Source of the DNA: Gammaproteobacteria bacterium
GTDB lineage: Bacteria; Pseudomonadota; Gammaproteobacteria; Steroidobacterales; Steroidobacteraceae
Reading direction: 5' to 3'
DNA length: 64,000 nt
Assembly: GCA_021323735.1 (NCBI GenBank)
Contig: JAJPKM010000036.1
Location: 246,144-310,143, forward strand
The translations under genes were made by a program, and so were the position numbers. Below, piece by piece: positions 1 to 9,122 of the stretch (position 1 is the first letter of the stretch; each line of letters begins with the position of its first letter). Under the pieces are notes generated by a model. The model was given only the letters and a program-made list of their open reading frames with translations. It was not told the DNA's origin and ran no database searches.

Positions 1-39
1 TCGCGGTATGCTTGTTGGCTTTCATCAGGGGTGAACGCA

Positions 40-912
40 ATGACTCGAGTACGTTTCAGCCGATGGATGACTTTGGGGCTTTTGCTACTAGCCGCTTCCC
101 CGCTCAGCGCGCAGATCAATCGTGATTGGACCGCGCCAATCGCCCCATTCCGAGTTGCCGGCAATTTGTACTATGTGGGCAGCAAGGATCTGGCCTCATA
201 TCTCATCGTCACCCCCGAGGGCGGGATTCTCATCAATTCGAGTTTGGAGGTCTCCGTTCCCCTGATACGCAGCAGCGTGGAGCAGCTCGGATTCAAGTTC
301 AACGACATCAAGGTCCTTTTGATCAGCCATGCACATTTTGATCACGACGCCGGCAGTGCCGAGTTGATACGGCAGACCGGCGCCAAGTACATGGTGATGG
401 ATGGCGATGTGCCCGTGGTCGAGAGCGGGGGCGCCACCGATTTCGCGTATGCCAAGGACACTTACCCGGCGGCAAAGGTCAATCGCGTGCTGCATGATGG
501 AGATGAAGTGAAGCTCGGCGGTACGGTTCTGGTGGCGCACAAGACGGCAGGTCACACCCGCGGGTGCACAACCTGGACGATGCAAGTGAAGGAGGGTGGG
601 CGATTGCTGAACGTCGTCATCGTCGGCAGCTGGAATGTGAATCCGGGCTGGCGGCTCGTGGACCACCCGGGTCAGCCGGCGTCGTATCCGGGAATCGCGG
701 CCGACTATCGACGCACATTCGCCACCTTGAAGGGTCTGCCCTGCGATGTTTTTCTGGGAGCGCACGGCGCTTACTTCGGGATGCTGGCCAAATTAAACCG
801 AATAGAAGCCGGCGCGAAGGAGAACGTGTGGATTGACCCCCAGGGTTATCAGGCCGCGGTCGCGGAGCGTGAAGGTGCATTCGAGCAGGAACTGAAGCGC
901 CAGGAAAACTAG
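40..912 (+). CDS. Subclass B3 metallo-beta-lactamase
   Basis: Predicted periplasmic zinc hydrolase of the metallo-beta-lactamase superfamily, subclass B3, which opens the beta-lactam ring. From the ATG at 40 the protein has 290 residues and a signal peptide ending near LSAQ. The full B3 zinc set is visible: HxHxDH (H97, H99, D101, H102), H172 in GHTRGCTTW and H242 in GAHGAYF. AGGGG at 27-31 sits 8 bases before this ATG, which favours it over the in-frame GTG at 31. It stands alone, with no LysR-type or AmpR-like regulator beside it. B3 homologues also include lactonase-like enzymes, so the substrate is inferred; the fold and metal site are clear. Confidence 0.88.
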   Translation: MTRVRFSRWMTLGLLLLAASPLSAQINRDWTAPIAPFRVAGNLYYVGSKDLASYLIVTPEGGILINSSLEVSVPLIRSSVEQLGFKFNDIKVLLISHAHFDHDAGSAELIRQTGAKYMVMDGDVPVVESGGATDFAYAKDTYPAAKVNRVLHDGDEVKLGGTVLVAHKTAGHTRGCTTWTMQVKEGGRLLNVVIVGSWNVNPGWRLVDHPGQPASYPGIAADYRRTFATLKGLPCDVFLGAHGAYFGMLAKLNRIEAGAKENVWIDPQGYQAAVAEREGAFEQELKRQEN

Positions 913-928
913 GTTTCTGCAATACTTC

Positions 929-1729
929 ATGCCGAATCCTGTGCCGCAACTGCTGGCCGCCGACGAACCGCCCGCCTTCCAGGAATGGCAGGCTCGAGGC
1001 CGGTCGGCCTTCATCATCGTGGTGGATCATGCCGGCGCGCGCATTCCGCGCTGCCTTGGGAGTCTTGGCCTCGCACCCGTCGACCTCGAGCGGCACATCG
1101 CCTGGGACATCGGTGCACTCGGTGTGGCGCGAGGCGTGGCGGCCGCGCTCGATGCGCCGTTGATCGCGCAGAACTATTCACGTCTGGTGATCGATTGCAA
1201 TCGCGATCCGCAAGTCGCGACTTCGATACCCCATGTCAGCGAAACCAGTGAGATTCCCGGCAACATGAATTTGAGCGCTGAGCAGATCGCGCTGCGGCGT
1301 GCCGAGATCTTCGAGCCCTATCATCGTAGGATTCGCGAAATCATCGATGAACGCCGGGCTGCAAAGCGGCCTGCCATCTTGGTGGCGCAGCACACCATGA
1401 CCGATGTGTACCACGGCGTGCGCCGCAGCATGCACGCCGCCATTCTGTACAATCGGGACCGACGTTTTGCCGGTATGGTGCTGGATCAACTGCGGCGCAA
1501 CACCGATGTGATCGTCGCGGACAATGAGCCCTACTTCGTCAGCGACCAAACCGACTACACGGTGCCGCACCACGCCGAGGCACGTTCTTTGCCCTATGTG
1601 GAAATCGAAATTCGCCAGGACTTGGTCCGCGATCGGCCGGGCCAAGCCGCATGGGCTAAGCGCATCGCCGGCGCGCTGCAAGATGCCGAAGCAGAATTCA
1701 ACGCAACCCACTATGGAGAAAAACCGTGA
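929..1729 (+). CDS. N-formylglutamate amidohydrolase family protein
   Basis: Cytosolic 266-residue protein of the N-formylglutamate amidohydrolase family (HutG/FGase type), which hydrolyses N-formyl-glutamate or related N-acyl amino acids. Recognisable segments are the N-terminal VDHAGARIP, where the family has a conserved H, the NYSRLVIDCNR core and VAQHTMTD. No hut genes for histidine degradation are nearby, so a role in histidine catabolism is not supported by context. It follows the beta-lactamase by 16 bases and its stop overlaps the next start by four bases (GTGA), so the next gene is translationally coupled. Confidence 0.85.
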   Translation: MPNPVPQLLAADEPPAFQEWQARGRSAFIIVVDHAGARIPRCLGSLGLAPVDLERHIAWDIGALGVARGVAAALDAPLIAQNYSRLVIDCNRDPQVATSIPHVSETSEIPGNMNLSAEQIALRRAEIFEPYHRRIREIIDERRAAKRPAILVAQHTMTDVYHGVRRSMHAAILYNRDRRFAGMVLDQLRRNTDVIVADNEPYFVSDQTDYTVPHHAEARSLPYVEIEIRQDLVRDRPGQAAWAKRIAGALQDAEAEFNATHYGEKP

Positions 1730-2523
1730 ATCGCCCATCCACGGCGCCGGCGCTCTTCGTGTCCCATGGCGCTCCGACATTTGCCCTCGAGCCGGGGTTG
1801 CTCGGACCGAAACTGAAGCGCCTGGGTGAGCAGTTGAGCCGGCTGACCGCCGTGGCCGTCGTATCGGCACACTGGCAAACGGCCAGCGTTCAGGTGATGC
1901 GCACGGCAGCGCCGGGGACCATCCATGACTTCGGCGGCTTTCCTCCGGCCCTGTACCGAATGCAATACCCTGCGCCTGGCGCGCCGGCGTTGGCCGATGA
2001 GACCGGAGCGCTGCTCGAGGCGGCAGGATTCGAAGTGACTTTCGATGAGCGCCGCGGACTGGATCATGGCGTGTGGGTGCCTCTGTTATACCTGCTGCCG
2101 GCGGCGCAGGTTCCCGTCTTTCAGGTGTCCTTGCCGTTCGCGAGCGACGCGGAACAGGCCCTCGAACTCGGCCAGGCACTCAAACCGCTGCGTCAGCGCG
2201 GCATACTGGTGATGGGTTCCGGCAGCCTTACGCACAATCTGCGCGAGATGGGGCAGAGCGATCCCGGCCACACGTCCTATGCGCTGGAATTCACCGCCTG
2301 GGTGCGTCGACAGGTACAGGAAAGGAATATCGAGGCGCTGACCGACTATCGGCGGCGCGCCCCGCATGCCCTGCGTGCGCATCCCACCGAGGAGCATTTT
2401 CTGCCCCTGCTGGTGGCGGTCGGCGCCGGCGGTGATGAGAATGTCGACGTCATCGATGGCGGCATGACCTATGGGGTGCTGTCCATGGAATCCTATGTGT
2501 TCGGCGGTCCGGCGGCGGGTTGA
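1726..2523 (+). CDS. DODA-type class III extradiol ring-cleavage dioxygenase (YgiD-like)
   Basis: 265-residue LigB-superfamily protein resembling 4,5-DOPA extradiol dioxygenases. These are non-haem metal enzymes that cleave catechol rings. Conserved metal and catalytic histidines are seen in FVSHGAPT, VSAHWQ, HDFGGFP and DHGVWVPL, in the order typical of the YgiD group. It starts at GTG 1726 inside the stop of the amidohydrolase gene. The true substrate cannot be read from sequence, because many YgiD homologues are annotated only by similarity. Confidence 0.87.
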   Translation: MNRPSTAPALFVSHGAPTFALEPGLLGPKLKRLGEQLSRLTAVAVVSAHWQTASVQVMRTAAPGTIHDFGGFPPALYRMQYPAPGAPALADETGALLEAAGFEVTFDERRGLDHGVWVPLLYLLPAAQVPVFQVSLPFASDAEQALELGQALKPLRQRGILVMGSGSLTHNLREMGQSDPGHTSYALEFTAWVRRQVQERNIEALTDYRRRAPHALRAHPTEEHFLPLLVAVGAGGDENVDVIDGGMTYGVLSMESYVFGGPAAG

Positions 2524-2652
2524 GCCACGGATCGCTGTTGCCTAGCAGGCAGTCAGTTCGCGCGCTCGGGCCGCGAGGCATGTGAAGCTGCATTGACCTG
2601 GATGGCACGGTAAGCTTTAGGTTGCGTTACGACAAAAGGCAGGAGTCCCGCA

Positions 2653-3294
2653 TTGGATGTTCATCCGCCTCATGAACGGATCCGCTCGTGGAAGGATTTT
2701 GTCCTCCACTTGCTGACGATCACCATCGGTCTGTTGATCGCGCTCGCACTCGAAGCGGCCGTCCAATCGATGCATCATCGCCACATGGTCCGGGACGCAC
2801 GCGCGAATCTGCGGCGTGAGTTCGTGGTGAACCAGAAGTTGTACGCCGAGAATTTGCGCAGCGTGCAAACCAAATTGGTGGAACTCCGGGAAAACATCGA
2901 TCAATTAAGAACGCTGCGCGCCGGCAAGACACCGGAGCACTTCGATCTGCGGTGGAGCTTCGCCTTCAATGGGTTCGTCGATTCTGCCTGGACGAGCGCG
3001 CGCGATATCGGCGCCGTCAGCTACATGCAACCCGAAGTTATCGAGAAGTATTCGGAGCTTTACCGCCAGCAGACCTTTGTGAACGCGGCCGGTGTCAGCA
3101 TTTTGCTCGACGAGGCCAAGGCGGCAGCGCCATTGATCTTTGCCAAGGGCGGCAAGGATCCCAAGGATCTCTCACCGAGCGATATTCAGGCCATGCTGCT
3201 GTCGGCGGCCGAATTCGAGGGGCGTGTCGAGATATTGCAGCAGATCATGAAACCCCTGGATGAGGATTATACGGAGCTATTGCGGCAGCCTTAG
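2653..3294 (+). CDS. Membrane-anchored protein of unknown function
   Basis: 213 residues, function not recognised. One hydrophobic helix near residues 17-36 (VLHLLTITIGLLIALALEA) follows a short basic N-terminus. After it comes a mostly helical, charged region with probable coiled-coil character around residues 45-90, so the topology is a single N-terminal anchor with a large soluble domain. The start is TTG at 2653, with AGGAG at 2641-2645 seven bases upstream; the nearby ATG at 2657 is out of frame. It resembles widespread uncharacterised proteins of this layout, but no family can be named with confidence. Confidence 0.7.
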   Translation: MDVHPPHERIRSWKDFVLHLLTITIGLLIALALEAAVQSMHHRHMVRDARANLRREFVVNQKLYAENLRSVQTKLVELRENIDQLRTLRAGKTPEHFDLRWSFAFNGFVDSAWTSARDIGAVSYMQPEVIEKYSELYRQQTFVNAAGVSILLDEAKAAAPLIFAKGGKDPKDLSPSDIQAMLLSAAEFEGRVEILQQIMKPLDEDYTELLRQP

Positions 3295-3370
3295 CCAATG
3301 GGAAAAACGGGCCACGCCATGTCGATGCGATAGAAGTACGACATGTTGCCGGCGGTAGCTGCAGTCACCG

Positions 3371-4387
3371 CTACGGCGTCGCCGGCGTCTCGCCTCGTAG
3401 TACTTGGAGATAGCGAGCCCGCTCGATATTTCCGCCGCTCAACACCAGCGCGACATTGCTATCCTTCATGCGCGGTCCGTCCTGCAGCAGTGCGGCCAGC
3501 GGCGCGGCGGCCGCGCCTTCGACCACCTGATGGGTGTCGTCGAAATAAATCCGCATGGCTTCGGCGATCTCGTCCTCGCTGACTCGAACCCAGCGCGAAA
3601 CTCCGCGGCAAATGGTGGCGATGGCCTGCGCATTCGGCTCTCGGGTGGCGAGCCCGTCGGCAAAGGTGCTGGCGGAGGGGTGCATCACGGGCGTGCCTGC
3701 TGCGTAGGACAACGCGGTGGCCGGTGCTTTGGACGGACTGACCCCGATGATTTCCGTCGACAGCCCGAGCAAGTCGCGGACCGCAATCAATCCGCAGATT
3801 CCCGAGCCCATTCCCACCCCGACATACACCGCGTCCAATTTGCCGCCGCCCCGGAACAACTCGAGCGCGTAGCTGGCCACGCCGGCGACGAGATCGCGAT
3901 GAAAGGACGGCACGAAATGCAGATTTTCGATGCCGGCGACGCGAAAGGCTTCATGCTTGGCCTCGTCGAAGTCCCGCCCGAACTCCACCAGCTTGGCGCC
4001 GAATCCCATGATCGCCGAGTTTTGATCGGGAGAATTGCCCTTAGGTACATAGATCGTTGCGGCAACACCGGCGCGCGCGGCGGCGAACGCGATCGACTGG
4101 CCATGATTGCCCCGCGTCGCCGATATCACGCCGGCGATTTTTGTCCTCGCGCGGCATAGCCGATCCAGGTACACGATGCCGCCCCGTACCTTGAATGCGC
4201 CGGTCGGCGTGTGGTTCTCGTGCTTCACATGCACACGGCATCCGGCGCGACGCTTCAGTTTCGGCCAGGCATAAAGAGGCGTCGGCGACATCACGCGGTA
4301 GACAAGATCCGCCGCGCTCTCCAGCTCTTGCAAGTCAAAGCTCACCGGGTCAAGCGCGGATTCTCTCGAGGGCACGACTTCGGTCAC
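3371..4387 (-). CDS. Threonine/serine dehydratase-like PLP enzyme
   Basis: 338-residue fold-type II PLP enzyme related to threonine dehydratase, serine racemase and hydroxyaspartate dehydratase. The PLP lysine lies in TGAFKVRGG, the asparagine loop is TRGNHGQS, and a glycine-rich phosphate loop is seen as VGVGMGSGICG. There is no C-terminal ACT domain, so it is the short catabolic or non-allosteric type. The start is GTG at 4387 with only a weak ribosome site. Neighbouring genes do not suggest an isoleucine pathway role, so the exact beta-hydroxy amino acid substrate is open. Confidence 0.85.
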   Translation of the reverse strand: MTEVVPSRESALDPVSFDLQELESAADLVYRVMSPTPLYAWPKLKRRAGCRVHVKHENHTPTGAFKVRGGIVYLDRLCRARTKIAGVISATRGNHGQSIAFAAARAGVAATIYVPKGNSPDQNSAIMGFGAKLVEFGRDFDEAKHEAFRVAGIENLHFVPSFHRDLVAGVASYALELFRGGGKLDAVYVGVGMGSGICGLIAVRDLLGLSTEIIGVSPSKAPATALSYAAGTPVMHPSASTFADGLATREPNAQAIATICRGVSRWVRVSEDEIAEAMRIYFDDTHQVVEGAAAAPLAALLQDGPRMKDSNVALVLSGGNIERARYLQVLRGETPATP

Positions 4388-4485
4388 GGTTTACATTCTC
4401 GGATGTTGGTACATATTGCTAGACTACATCGACCCACTCGTTTAGGCGTGCCAATCGTCGGCAGCCTTTTAATTGGAGGCGTGAA

Positions 4486-5109
4486 GTGCACCACCGTCGG
4501 CCGCTCCTGTACCCCTGGTTGAGCTCCACCGCCCTGACGGCGCTGTTCATGGCCGGTACCTCGATGTCATGGGGTGCGCCGCGCGTGGACGATCTGGTGC
4601 CGCAGGCCCCAGCGGCCTTCTTGCCCGGCGGCATGTTGGGCATTCAGCTCGGCGGATCCTGGGAGGCGAGCAAGCAAAATCCCTCTTTGCATCGGCTGAC
4701 CTGTCAGTCCGTGCCGGACGCCCGCGATTTCGATGAGGTGTGTTTCTTCCGGGCTTCCGCAGACAGCCGTGTGGGCGGCGCGGCGATCCATGACGGATTC
4801 ATCGTTCGCAAGGACGATCACGTGGTCTTGGTCGGTACGGGTATTGCCATCAAGAACGCCGACGATCCCCTGGCCGAGTCCGTCGTGCAGTCGTTTCAGT
4901 CGCAGATCCATTCGGCCTTCCAGCACACGGGCGATAACGTCCTCTTCGTCAAGTTGCCGGCGAGGCGCCTGACCGACGATGAGATGGCCGGTTATTCACA
5001 GAAGGCACCGGTACTACTGGTGCAGCTCGAGCCGAAGAACAACGAGCTTGCCATCCTTTACGGATATCTCGGACCCGTCAACGTGTTCGGTTCCTTGACG
5101 TCCGATTGA
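4486..5109 (+). CDS. Exported protein of unknown function
   Basis: 207 residues, not recognised. A basic N-terminus (MHHRRP) is followed by a hydrophobic stretch and SWGAP near residues 28-32, consistent with a signal peptide and periplasmic location. The mature part has two cysteines (RLTCQS and EVCFF) spaced for a possible disulfide, then mixed alpha/beta character. The start is GTG at 4486, with GGAGG six bases upstream. The next gene (TauE/SafE) starts 19 bases downstream on the same strand, so the two may be co-transcribed. Confidence 0.7.
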   Translation: MHHRRPLLYPWLSSTALTALFMAGTSMSWGAPRVDDLVPQAPAAFLPGGMLGIQLGGSWEASKQNPSLHRLTCQSVPDARDFDEVCFFRASADSRVGGAAIHDGFIVRKDDHVVLVGTGIAIKNADDPLAESVVQSFQSQIHSAFQHTGDNVLFVKLPARRLTDDEMAGYSQKAPVLLVQLEPKNNELAILYGYLGPVNVFGSLTSD

Positions 5110-5128
5110 TCTCGCCCGAGGCGGCTAC

Positions 5129-5878
5129 ATGAATTCTTGGGTGCTCATCGCCGGCGCGGGCATCGTCGCGGGCATGATGAACGCGCTCGCGGGCGGGGGA
5201 TCATTCGTCAGCATACCGGCCTTGATCGCGGTGGGCGTGCCCTCGCTGGCCGCGAATACCACGAGTACGGTGGCTCTGTTCCCCGGGCAACTGACCAGCG
5301 CGTGGACATACCGGGATGGCCTGGGTCCGGTCGGTCCCGTGGCGCTGCGCAGTTTGTTGCTGGCCACGTTTTTGGGCGGCGTGATCGGCGCGCTGCTGCT
5401 GCTGCGCACGCCCCTCGCAGCCTTCGATCTCGTCTTGCCCTGGCTGCTGGCGATCGCTACCGTGGCGTTGGCATTCGGGCGCGGCCTCGGAGAGGCTCTG
5501 CGGCAGCGATGGCAAATTCGTGCGCCCACGGTGCTGATCGGACAATTCATCCTCGGTGCCTATGGAGGCTATTTTGGCGGCGGCGTCGGCATTATGATGA
5601 TGGCGGTATGGAGTCTGCTCGGCGACCGCTCGCTCAAGAGCTTCAATGCGCCGCGCACTCTGATGGTCTGTGCGGCCAACACCGTGGCGGTGTTCATATT
5701 CATGGCGGCTCATGCAATCAGGTGGCCCGAGGCAGCGGCCATGCTGGCCGGCGCCATTCTGGGCGGCTATTGCGGAGCCAATATCGGCCGCCGCGCGCCG
5801 GCCGGGGTGGTGCGTGTGGGGACACTGGTGGTATCGGTGGGCATCACGCTGATCTTTTTCGCGCGGGCGTATCTTTAG
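5129..5878 (+). CDS. TauE/SafE-family membrane transporter
   Basis: 249-residue inner-membrane protein of the TauE/SafE (sulfite exporter or DUF81) family. It is almost wholly hydrophobic with about seven to eight helices in two repeats. The family signature appears twice, as GMMNALAGGGSFVSIPAL near the N-terminus and GAYGGYFGGGVGIMMMA near the middle. Family members export sulfite, sulfonates or other organic anions. No taurine or sulfur genes are adjacent, so the cargo is unknown. Confidence 0.85.
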   Translation: MNSWVLIAGAGIVAGMMNALAGGGSFVSIPALIAVGVPSLAANTTSTVALFPGQLTSAWTYRDGLGPVGPVALRSLLLATFLGGVIGALLLLRTPLAAFDLVLPWLLAIATVALAFGRGLGEALRQRWQIRAPTVLIGQFILGAYGGYFGGGVGIMMMAVWSLLGDRSLKSFNAPRTLMVCAANTVAVFIFMAAHAIRWPEAAAMLAGAILGGYCGANIGRRAPAGVVRVGTLVVSVGITLIFFARAYL

Positions 5879-6089
5879 CCTTTTAGAACCGATTCGCATC
5901 CACATCGAGGATGAACCGGGTCAGCCCTGCCGTGTAGGTCCGCACCGCGATGACCGCGCGGTGGATCGCAGTCCCCCGCGGCCTTCGGTATTATGACGGC
6001 GCCGATCGGGCGATGCTCATGCGCCGGCGGTGTCCGCTCATTCATAGGCATTGACTCGCGAAAGCGACATACCGAATCACGGAGGCCGC

Positions 6090-7049
6090 GTGCTGATCAA
6101 AGTTGCTCATCCCTTCCCCATCAAACCATCGGAAATCACTCCGGAAGTCGTTCATGCGGACCGTCGCCGCTTTCTCCGGCAAGCGGGTCTTGCGACAGCA
6201 GGTGCGGCACTCTTCGGTTATGGGCCGGCGAAATCCGTGGGTGCGGAGGCCGAGCTCGCCCCCCTCAATGTCGCGCGCAAGAGTGAGATGGCGGGTGGGG
6301 AGACGGTGACCCCGTATGCCGACATCACGCATTACAACAATTACTACGAGTTCGGCACGGCCAAGGAGGATCCGTCGCGCAACGCCGGCCGGCTGCGCAC
6401 ACGGCCCTGGTCGGTGGTCGTGGATGGCGAGTGCGAGGCACCCGGGCACATCGACATCGATGATTTGCTGAAGCCCCAAGCCCTGGAGGAGCGCATCTAT
6501 CGGCATCGCTGCGTGGAGGCTTGGAGCATGGTGGCCCCGTGGGTGGGCTTGCCGCTGGCCGATTTCCTCAAGCGCTTCAGGCCCACGTCGAAGGCAAAGT
6601 ATGTCGCCTTCGAGACCTTGTACGATCGGCAGCAAATGCCCGAGACCGCTCGCGGGGTGCTCGATTGGCCCTACCGCGAAGGTTTGCGCATCGACGAAGC
6701 CATGCACCCGCTGGCGTTTCTGTCCGTTGGGCTCTACGGCCGCGTGCTGCCGAACCAGGACGGCGCGCCGCTGCGCCTGACGCTGCCGTGGAAGTATGGG
6801 TTCAAGAGCATCAAGTCCATTGTCCGGGTTCGCTTCATGGAACGGCAGCCTGAGGTCACCTGGAACAAGATGGCCCCGGATGAATACGGCTTTTATTCGA
6901 ACGTCAATCCCGCCGTCGATCATCCGCGCTGGAGCCAGGCGCAGGAGCGGCGGTTGGGCGAACTGTTCAAGCGCAAGACGCTCATGTTCAACGGCTATCC
7001 GGAGGTTGCGTCGCTGTACACGGGCATGGATTTGAGGCGTTTTTTTTGA
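6090..7049 (+). CDS. msrP: MsrP: periplasmic protein-methionine-sulfoxide reductase, molybdopterin subunit
   Basis: Catalytic subunit of the MsrPQ system, which repairs oxidised methionines of periplasmic proteins using electrons from the quinone pool. A Tat-type signal with [17 protein letters not shown] is visible. The sulfite-oxidase fold carries the molybdenum-ligating cysteine in [12 protein letters not shown] and downstream family motifs such as [14 protein letters not shown]. The start chosen is GTG 6090, with GGAGG at 6081-6085; an in-frame TTG at 6051 would add 13 residues without a better ribosome site. The stop overlaps the msrQ start. Confidence 0.92.
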   Translation: MLIKVAHPFPIKPSEITPEVVHADRRRFLRQAGLATAGAALFGYGPAKSVGAEAELAPLNVARKSEMAGGETVTPYADITHYNNYYEFGTAKEDPSRNAGRLRTRPWSVVVDGECEAPGHIDIDDLLKPQALEERIYRHRCVEAWSMVAPWVGLPLADFLKRFRPTSKAKYVAFETLYDRQQMPETARGVLDWPYREGLRIDEAMHPLAFLSVGLYGRVLPNQDGAPLRLTLPWKYGFKSIKSIVRVRFMERQPEVTWNKMAPDEYGFYSNVNPAVDHPRWSQAQERRLGELFKRKTLMFNGYPEVASLYTGMDLRRFF

Positions 7050-7663
7050 TCCGCCTCTGGGCATGGCGTGCGGCCGCGTGGTCGCTCGGCCTCCTGCCGC
7101 TGGCGCTTGGGTTGAAATCGATTCTGCAAGGCCGGCTGGGTGCCAATCCGGTGGAGTTCGTGGAGCACTTCACCGGAGATTGGACGTTGCGGCTCCTGCT
7201 CGCGACCTTGGCGATGACCCCGTTGCGCATGCTTACCGGGCTCACGGAGCCGATTCGCGTGCGGCGAATTCTCGGCCTGTGGACGTTCGCATTCCTGTGC
7301 CTGCACTTCCTGACTTACCTGGTATTCGACTTGAGTTTCTCGATGACCCAGCTTGCCGAGGACTTGGTCAAGCGAACCTACATTACCTTAGGGTTCACAG
7401 CCTGGCTCCTGCTTCTTGCGCTGGCGCTGACTTCCACGGTGGGATGGCAGCGTCGATTGAAGCGACGCTGGATCACGCTGCATCGGCTCATCTACCCGGC
7501 CGCCCTGCTCGGTGCCATTCACTATCTGTGGCTGGTCAAGGCCGACACCCGCGAACCGCTTATCTATCTGTCGATTCTGCTCGTGCTGCTGGGATTTAGG
7601 CTGCCCTGGCAGCGACTCATGGGCCGGCAGCGAGCACGGGCATCGGCTAAGGTGGACCCATGA
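7046..7663 (+). CDS. msrQ: MsrQ: haem-binding membrane subunit of MsrPQ
   Basis: 205-residue inner-membrane haem b protein (YedZ family) that passes electrons from quinol to MsrP. It has about six hydrophobic helices. Conserved histidines are seen in [32 protein letters not shown] and other helices, matching the ferric-reductase-like core. The TTG start at 7046 overlaps the msrP stop in a TTGA arrangement, so translation is coupled. The gene order msrP-msrQ is the usual one. Confidence 0.92.
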   Translation: MIRLWAWRAAAWSLGLLPLALGLKSILQGRLGANPVEFVEHFTGDWTLRLLLATLAMTPLRMLTGLTEPIRVRRILGLWTFAFLCLHFLTYLVFDLSFSMTQLAEDLVKRTYITLGFTAWLLLLALALTSTVGWQRRLKRRWITLHRLIYPAALLGAIHYLWLVKADTREPLIYLSILLVLLGFRLPWQRLMGRQRARASAKVDP

Positions 7664-7881
7664 CCTCGCGCGCACCCCTTCAGCTGATTTCGACATTGAC
7701 CTGCCCGAACTGCGGGTACACGCGGGATGAAGTCATGCCCACCGATGCCTGTCAGTATTTCTATGAGTGCACCCGGTGCAAAACCCTGCTGAAACCGAAG
7801 GCGGGCGATTGCTGCGTGTTTTGTTCCTATGGGTCGGTGGCCTGTCCGCCGATTCAAGAGCAACGTGGCTGCTGCCACTGA
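7660..7881 (+). CDS. GDCCVFCSYG-type small cysteine-rich protein
   Basis: 73-residue cytosolic protein with nine cysteines. CPNCG near residue 15 pairs with CTRCK near 38 as a likely zinc ribbon. These are followed by the family-defining GDCCVFCSYG and a CPP segment, then a terminal CC. This widespread small family has no assigned activity; it is often found near metal-resistance genes. The ATG overlaps the msrQ stop (ATGA), and the chromate transporter begins before its own stop. Metal binding is inferred from cysteine spacing only. Confidence 0.8.
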   Translation: MTSRAPLQLISTLTCPNCGYTRDEVMPTDACQYFYECTRCKTLLKPKAGDCCVFCSYGSVACPPIQEQRGCCH

Positions 7882-9088
7882 GCGTAGGATTGCCACGCCC
7901 ACGCCGGCCGGCTCGCCAGGGGAGGTCTTGCGGGTCTTTCTCAAGCTCGGACTCACGTCCTTCGGCGGCCCGATCGCCCACATCGGCTATTTCCGCGAGG
8001 AACTGGTGGTGCGCCGGCGCTGGATCGAGGAGGCCGCGTACAGCGACTTAGTCGCGCTCTGCCAATTCCTCCCAGGACCTGCCAGCAGCCAGGTGGGATT
8101 CTCGCTGGGCCTGATTCGTGCCGGTTACTGGGGAGGGCTCGCCGCTTGGACGGGTTTCACGCTGCCCTCCGCCATCCTGCTTCTAGCCTTTGCCTATGGT
8201 GCCGGCATGCTGGTCGGCCCCTTGGGCAGCGGCATGATCCATGGCCTAAAGCTCGTCGCGGTGGCCATCGTCGCGCAGGCGGTATGGGGGATGGCGCGCA
8301 CGCTGTGTCCCGACCGGCAGCGTGCCTCGATCGGCTGTGCCGCGGCGGTGATCATGCTCTTCAGCACCTCGTTCGCCGCACAGATCGGCACCATCGGCAT
8401 GGGTGGGGTCGCAGGGTTTTTCCTGTGCCGGGGCTCGGCGCCCGTCATTACGGCGCCGCTCGGCACATCGGTGTCGCGCCGGGCCGGCATGATCTGCCTG
8501 TCGATCTTTTTCCTGCTGCTCGCACTACTTCCCTTGCTCGCGAGATCTTCGCCGGGCGTGGCGCTCTTCGATGCTTTCTACCGCTCCGGGGCCCTGGTAT
8601 TTGGGGGCGGACACGTGGTTTTGCCGTTGTTGGCGAGGGCGTTCGTGGTTCCCGGTTGGGTGAATCAAGATGCATTCCTGGCAGGCTACGGTGCGGCGCA
8701 GGCGGTCCCCGGCCCGCTTTTCACATTCGCCGCCTTTCTGGGGGCGGTGGCCGGTCCGTCGCCGCGCGGCATCGCAGGGGCCGTCGTGGGTCTGGCCGGT
8801 ATCTTCCTTCCCGGCTTCCTGGTCCTGTTGGGTACCCTTCCGTTCTGGGATGCATTTCGCCGGCGCATCGGCGCGCAGGCGGTCATGCGGGGAGTCAACG
8901 CGGCCGTGGTGGGGCTGCTCGGCGCGGCGCTCTACAACCCGCTGTGGACCAACGCCATTCATTTGCCCGCAGATTTGGCACTTGCCCTCGTCGGTTTCGT
9001 GTTGCTGACCGCTTGGCGCGTCCCACCGATCGTAGTGGTCGTTCTGGGTGCGCTGGGCGGGGCGGCATTGTCCTCGCTGCAGAACTGA
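7865..9088 (+). CDS. chrA: ChrA-type chromate efflux transporter (two-domain)
   Basis: Inner-membrane transporter of the CHR superfamily, long-chain two-domain type. It expels chromate and possibly related oxyanions. The first half carries LTSFGGPIAHIGYFREE and CQFLPGPASSQVGF. The second half repeats the pattern with GGGHVVLPLL and GAAQAVPGPLFTFAAFLG, as expected for the duplicated domain. The GTG at 7865 leaves a 17-base overlap with the upstream small gene; the longest frame opens at ATG 7829 with a 53-base overlap. It is probably in one operon with msrPQ. Confidence 0.88.
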   Translation: MAAATERRIATPTPAGSPGEVLRVFLKLGLTSFGGPIAHIGYFREELVVRRRWIEEAAYSDLVALCQFLPGPASSQVGFSLGLIRAGYWGGLAAWTGFTLPSAILLLAFAYGAGMLVGPLGSGMIHGLKLVAVAIVAQAVWGMARTLCPDRQRASIGCAAAVIMLFSTSFAAQIGTIGMGGVAGFFLCRGSAPVITAPLGTSVSRRAGMICLSIFFLLLALLPLLARSSPGVALFDAFYRSGALVFGGGHVVLPLLARAFVVPGWVNQDAFLAGYGAAQAVPGPLFTFAAFLGAVAGPSPRGIAGAVVGLAGIFLPGFLVLLGTLPFWDAFRRRIGAQAVMRGVNAAVVGLLGAALYNPLWTNAIHLPADLALALVGFVLLTAWRVPPIVVVVLGALGGAALSSLQN

Positions 9089-9122
9089 TTCCACGAACAC
9101 CCGCGATGTACGACAATAGGCT

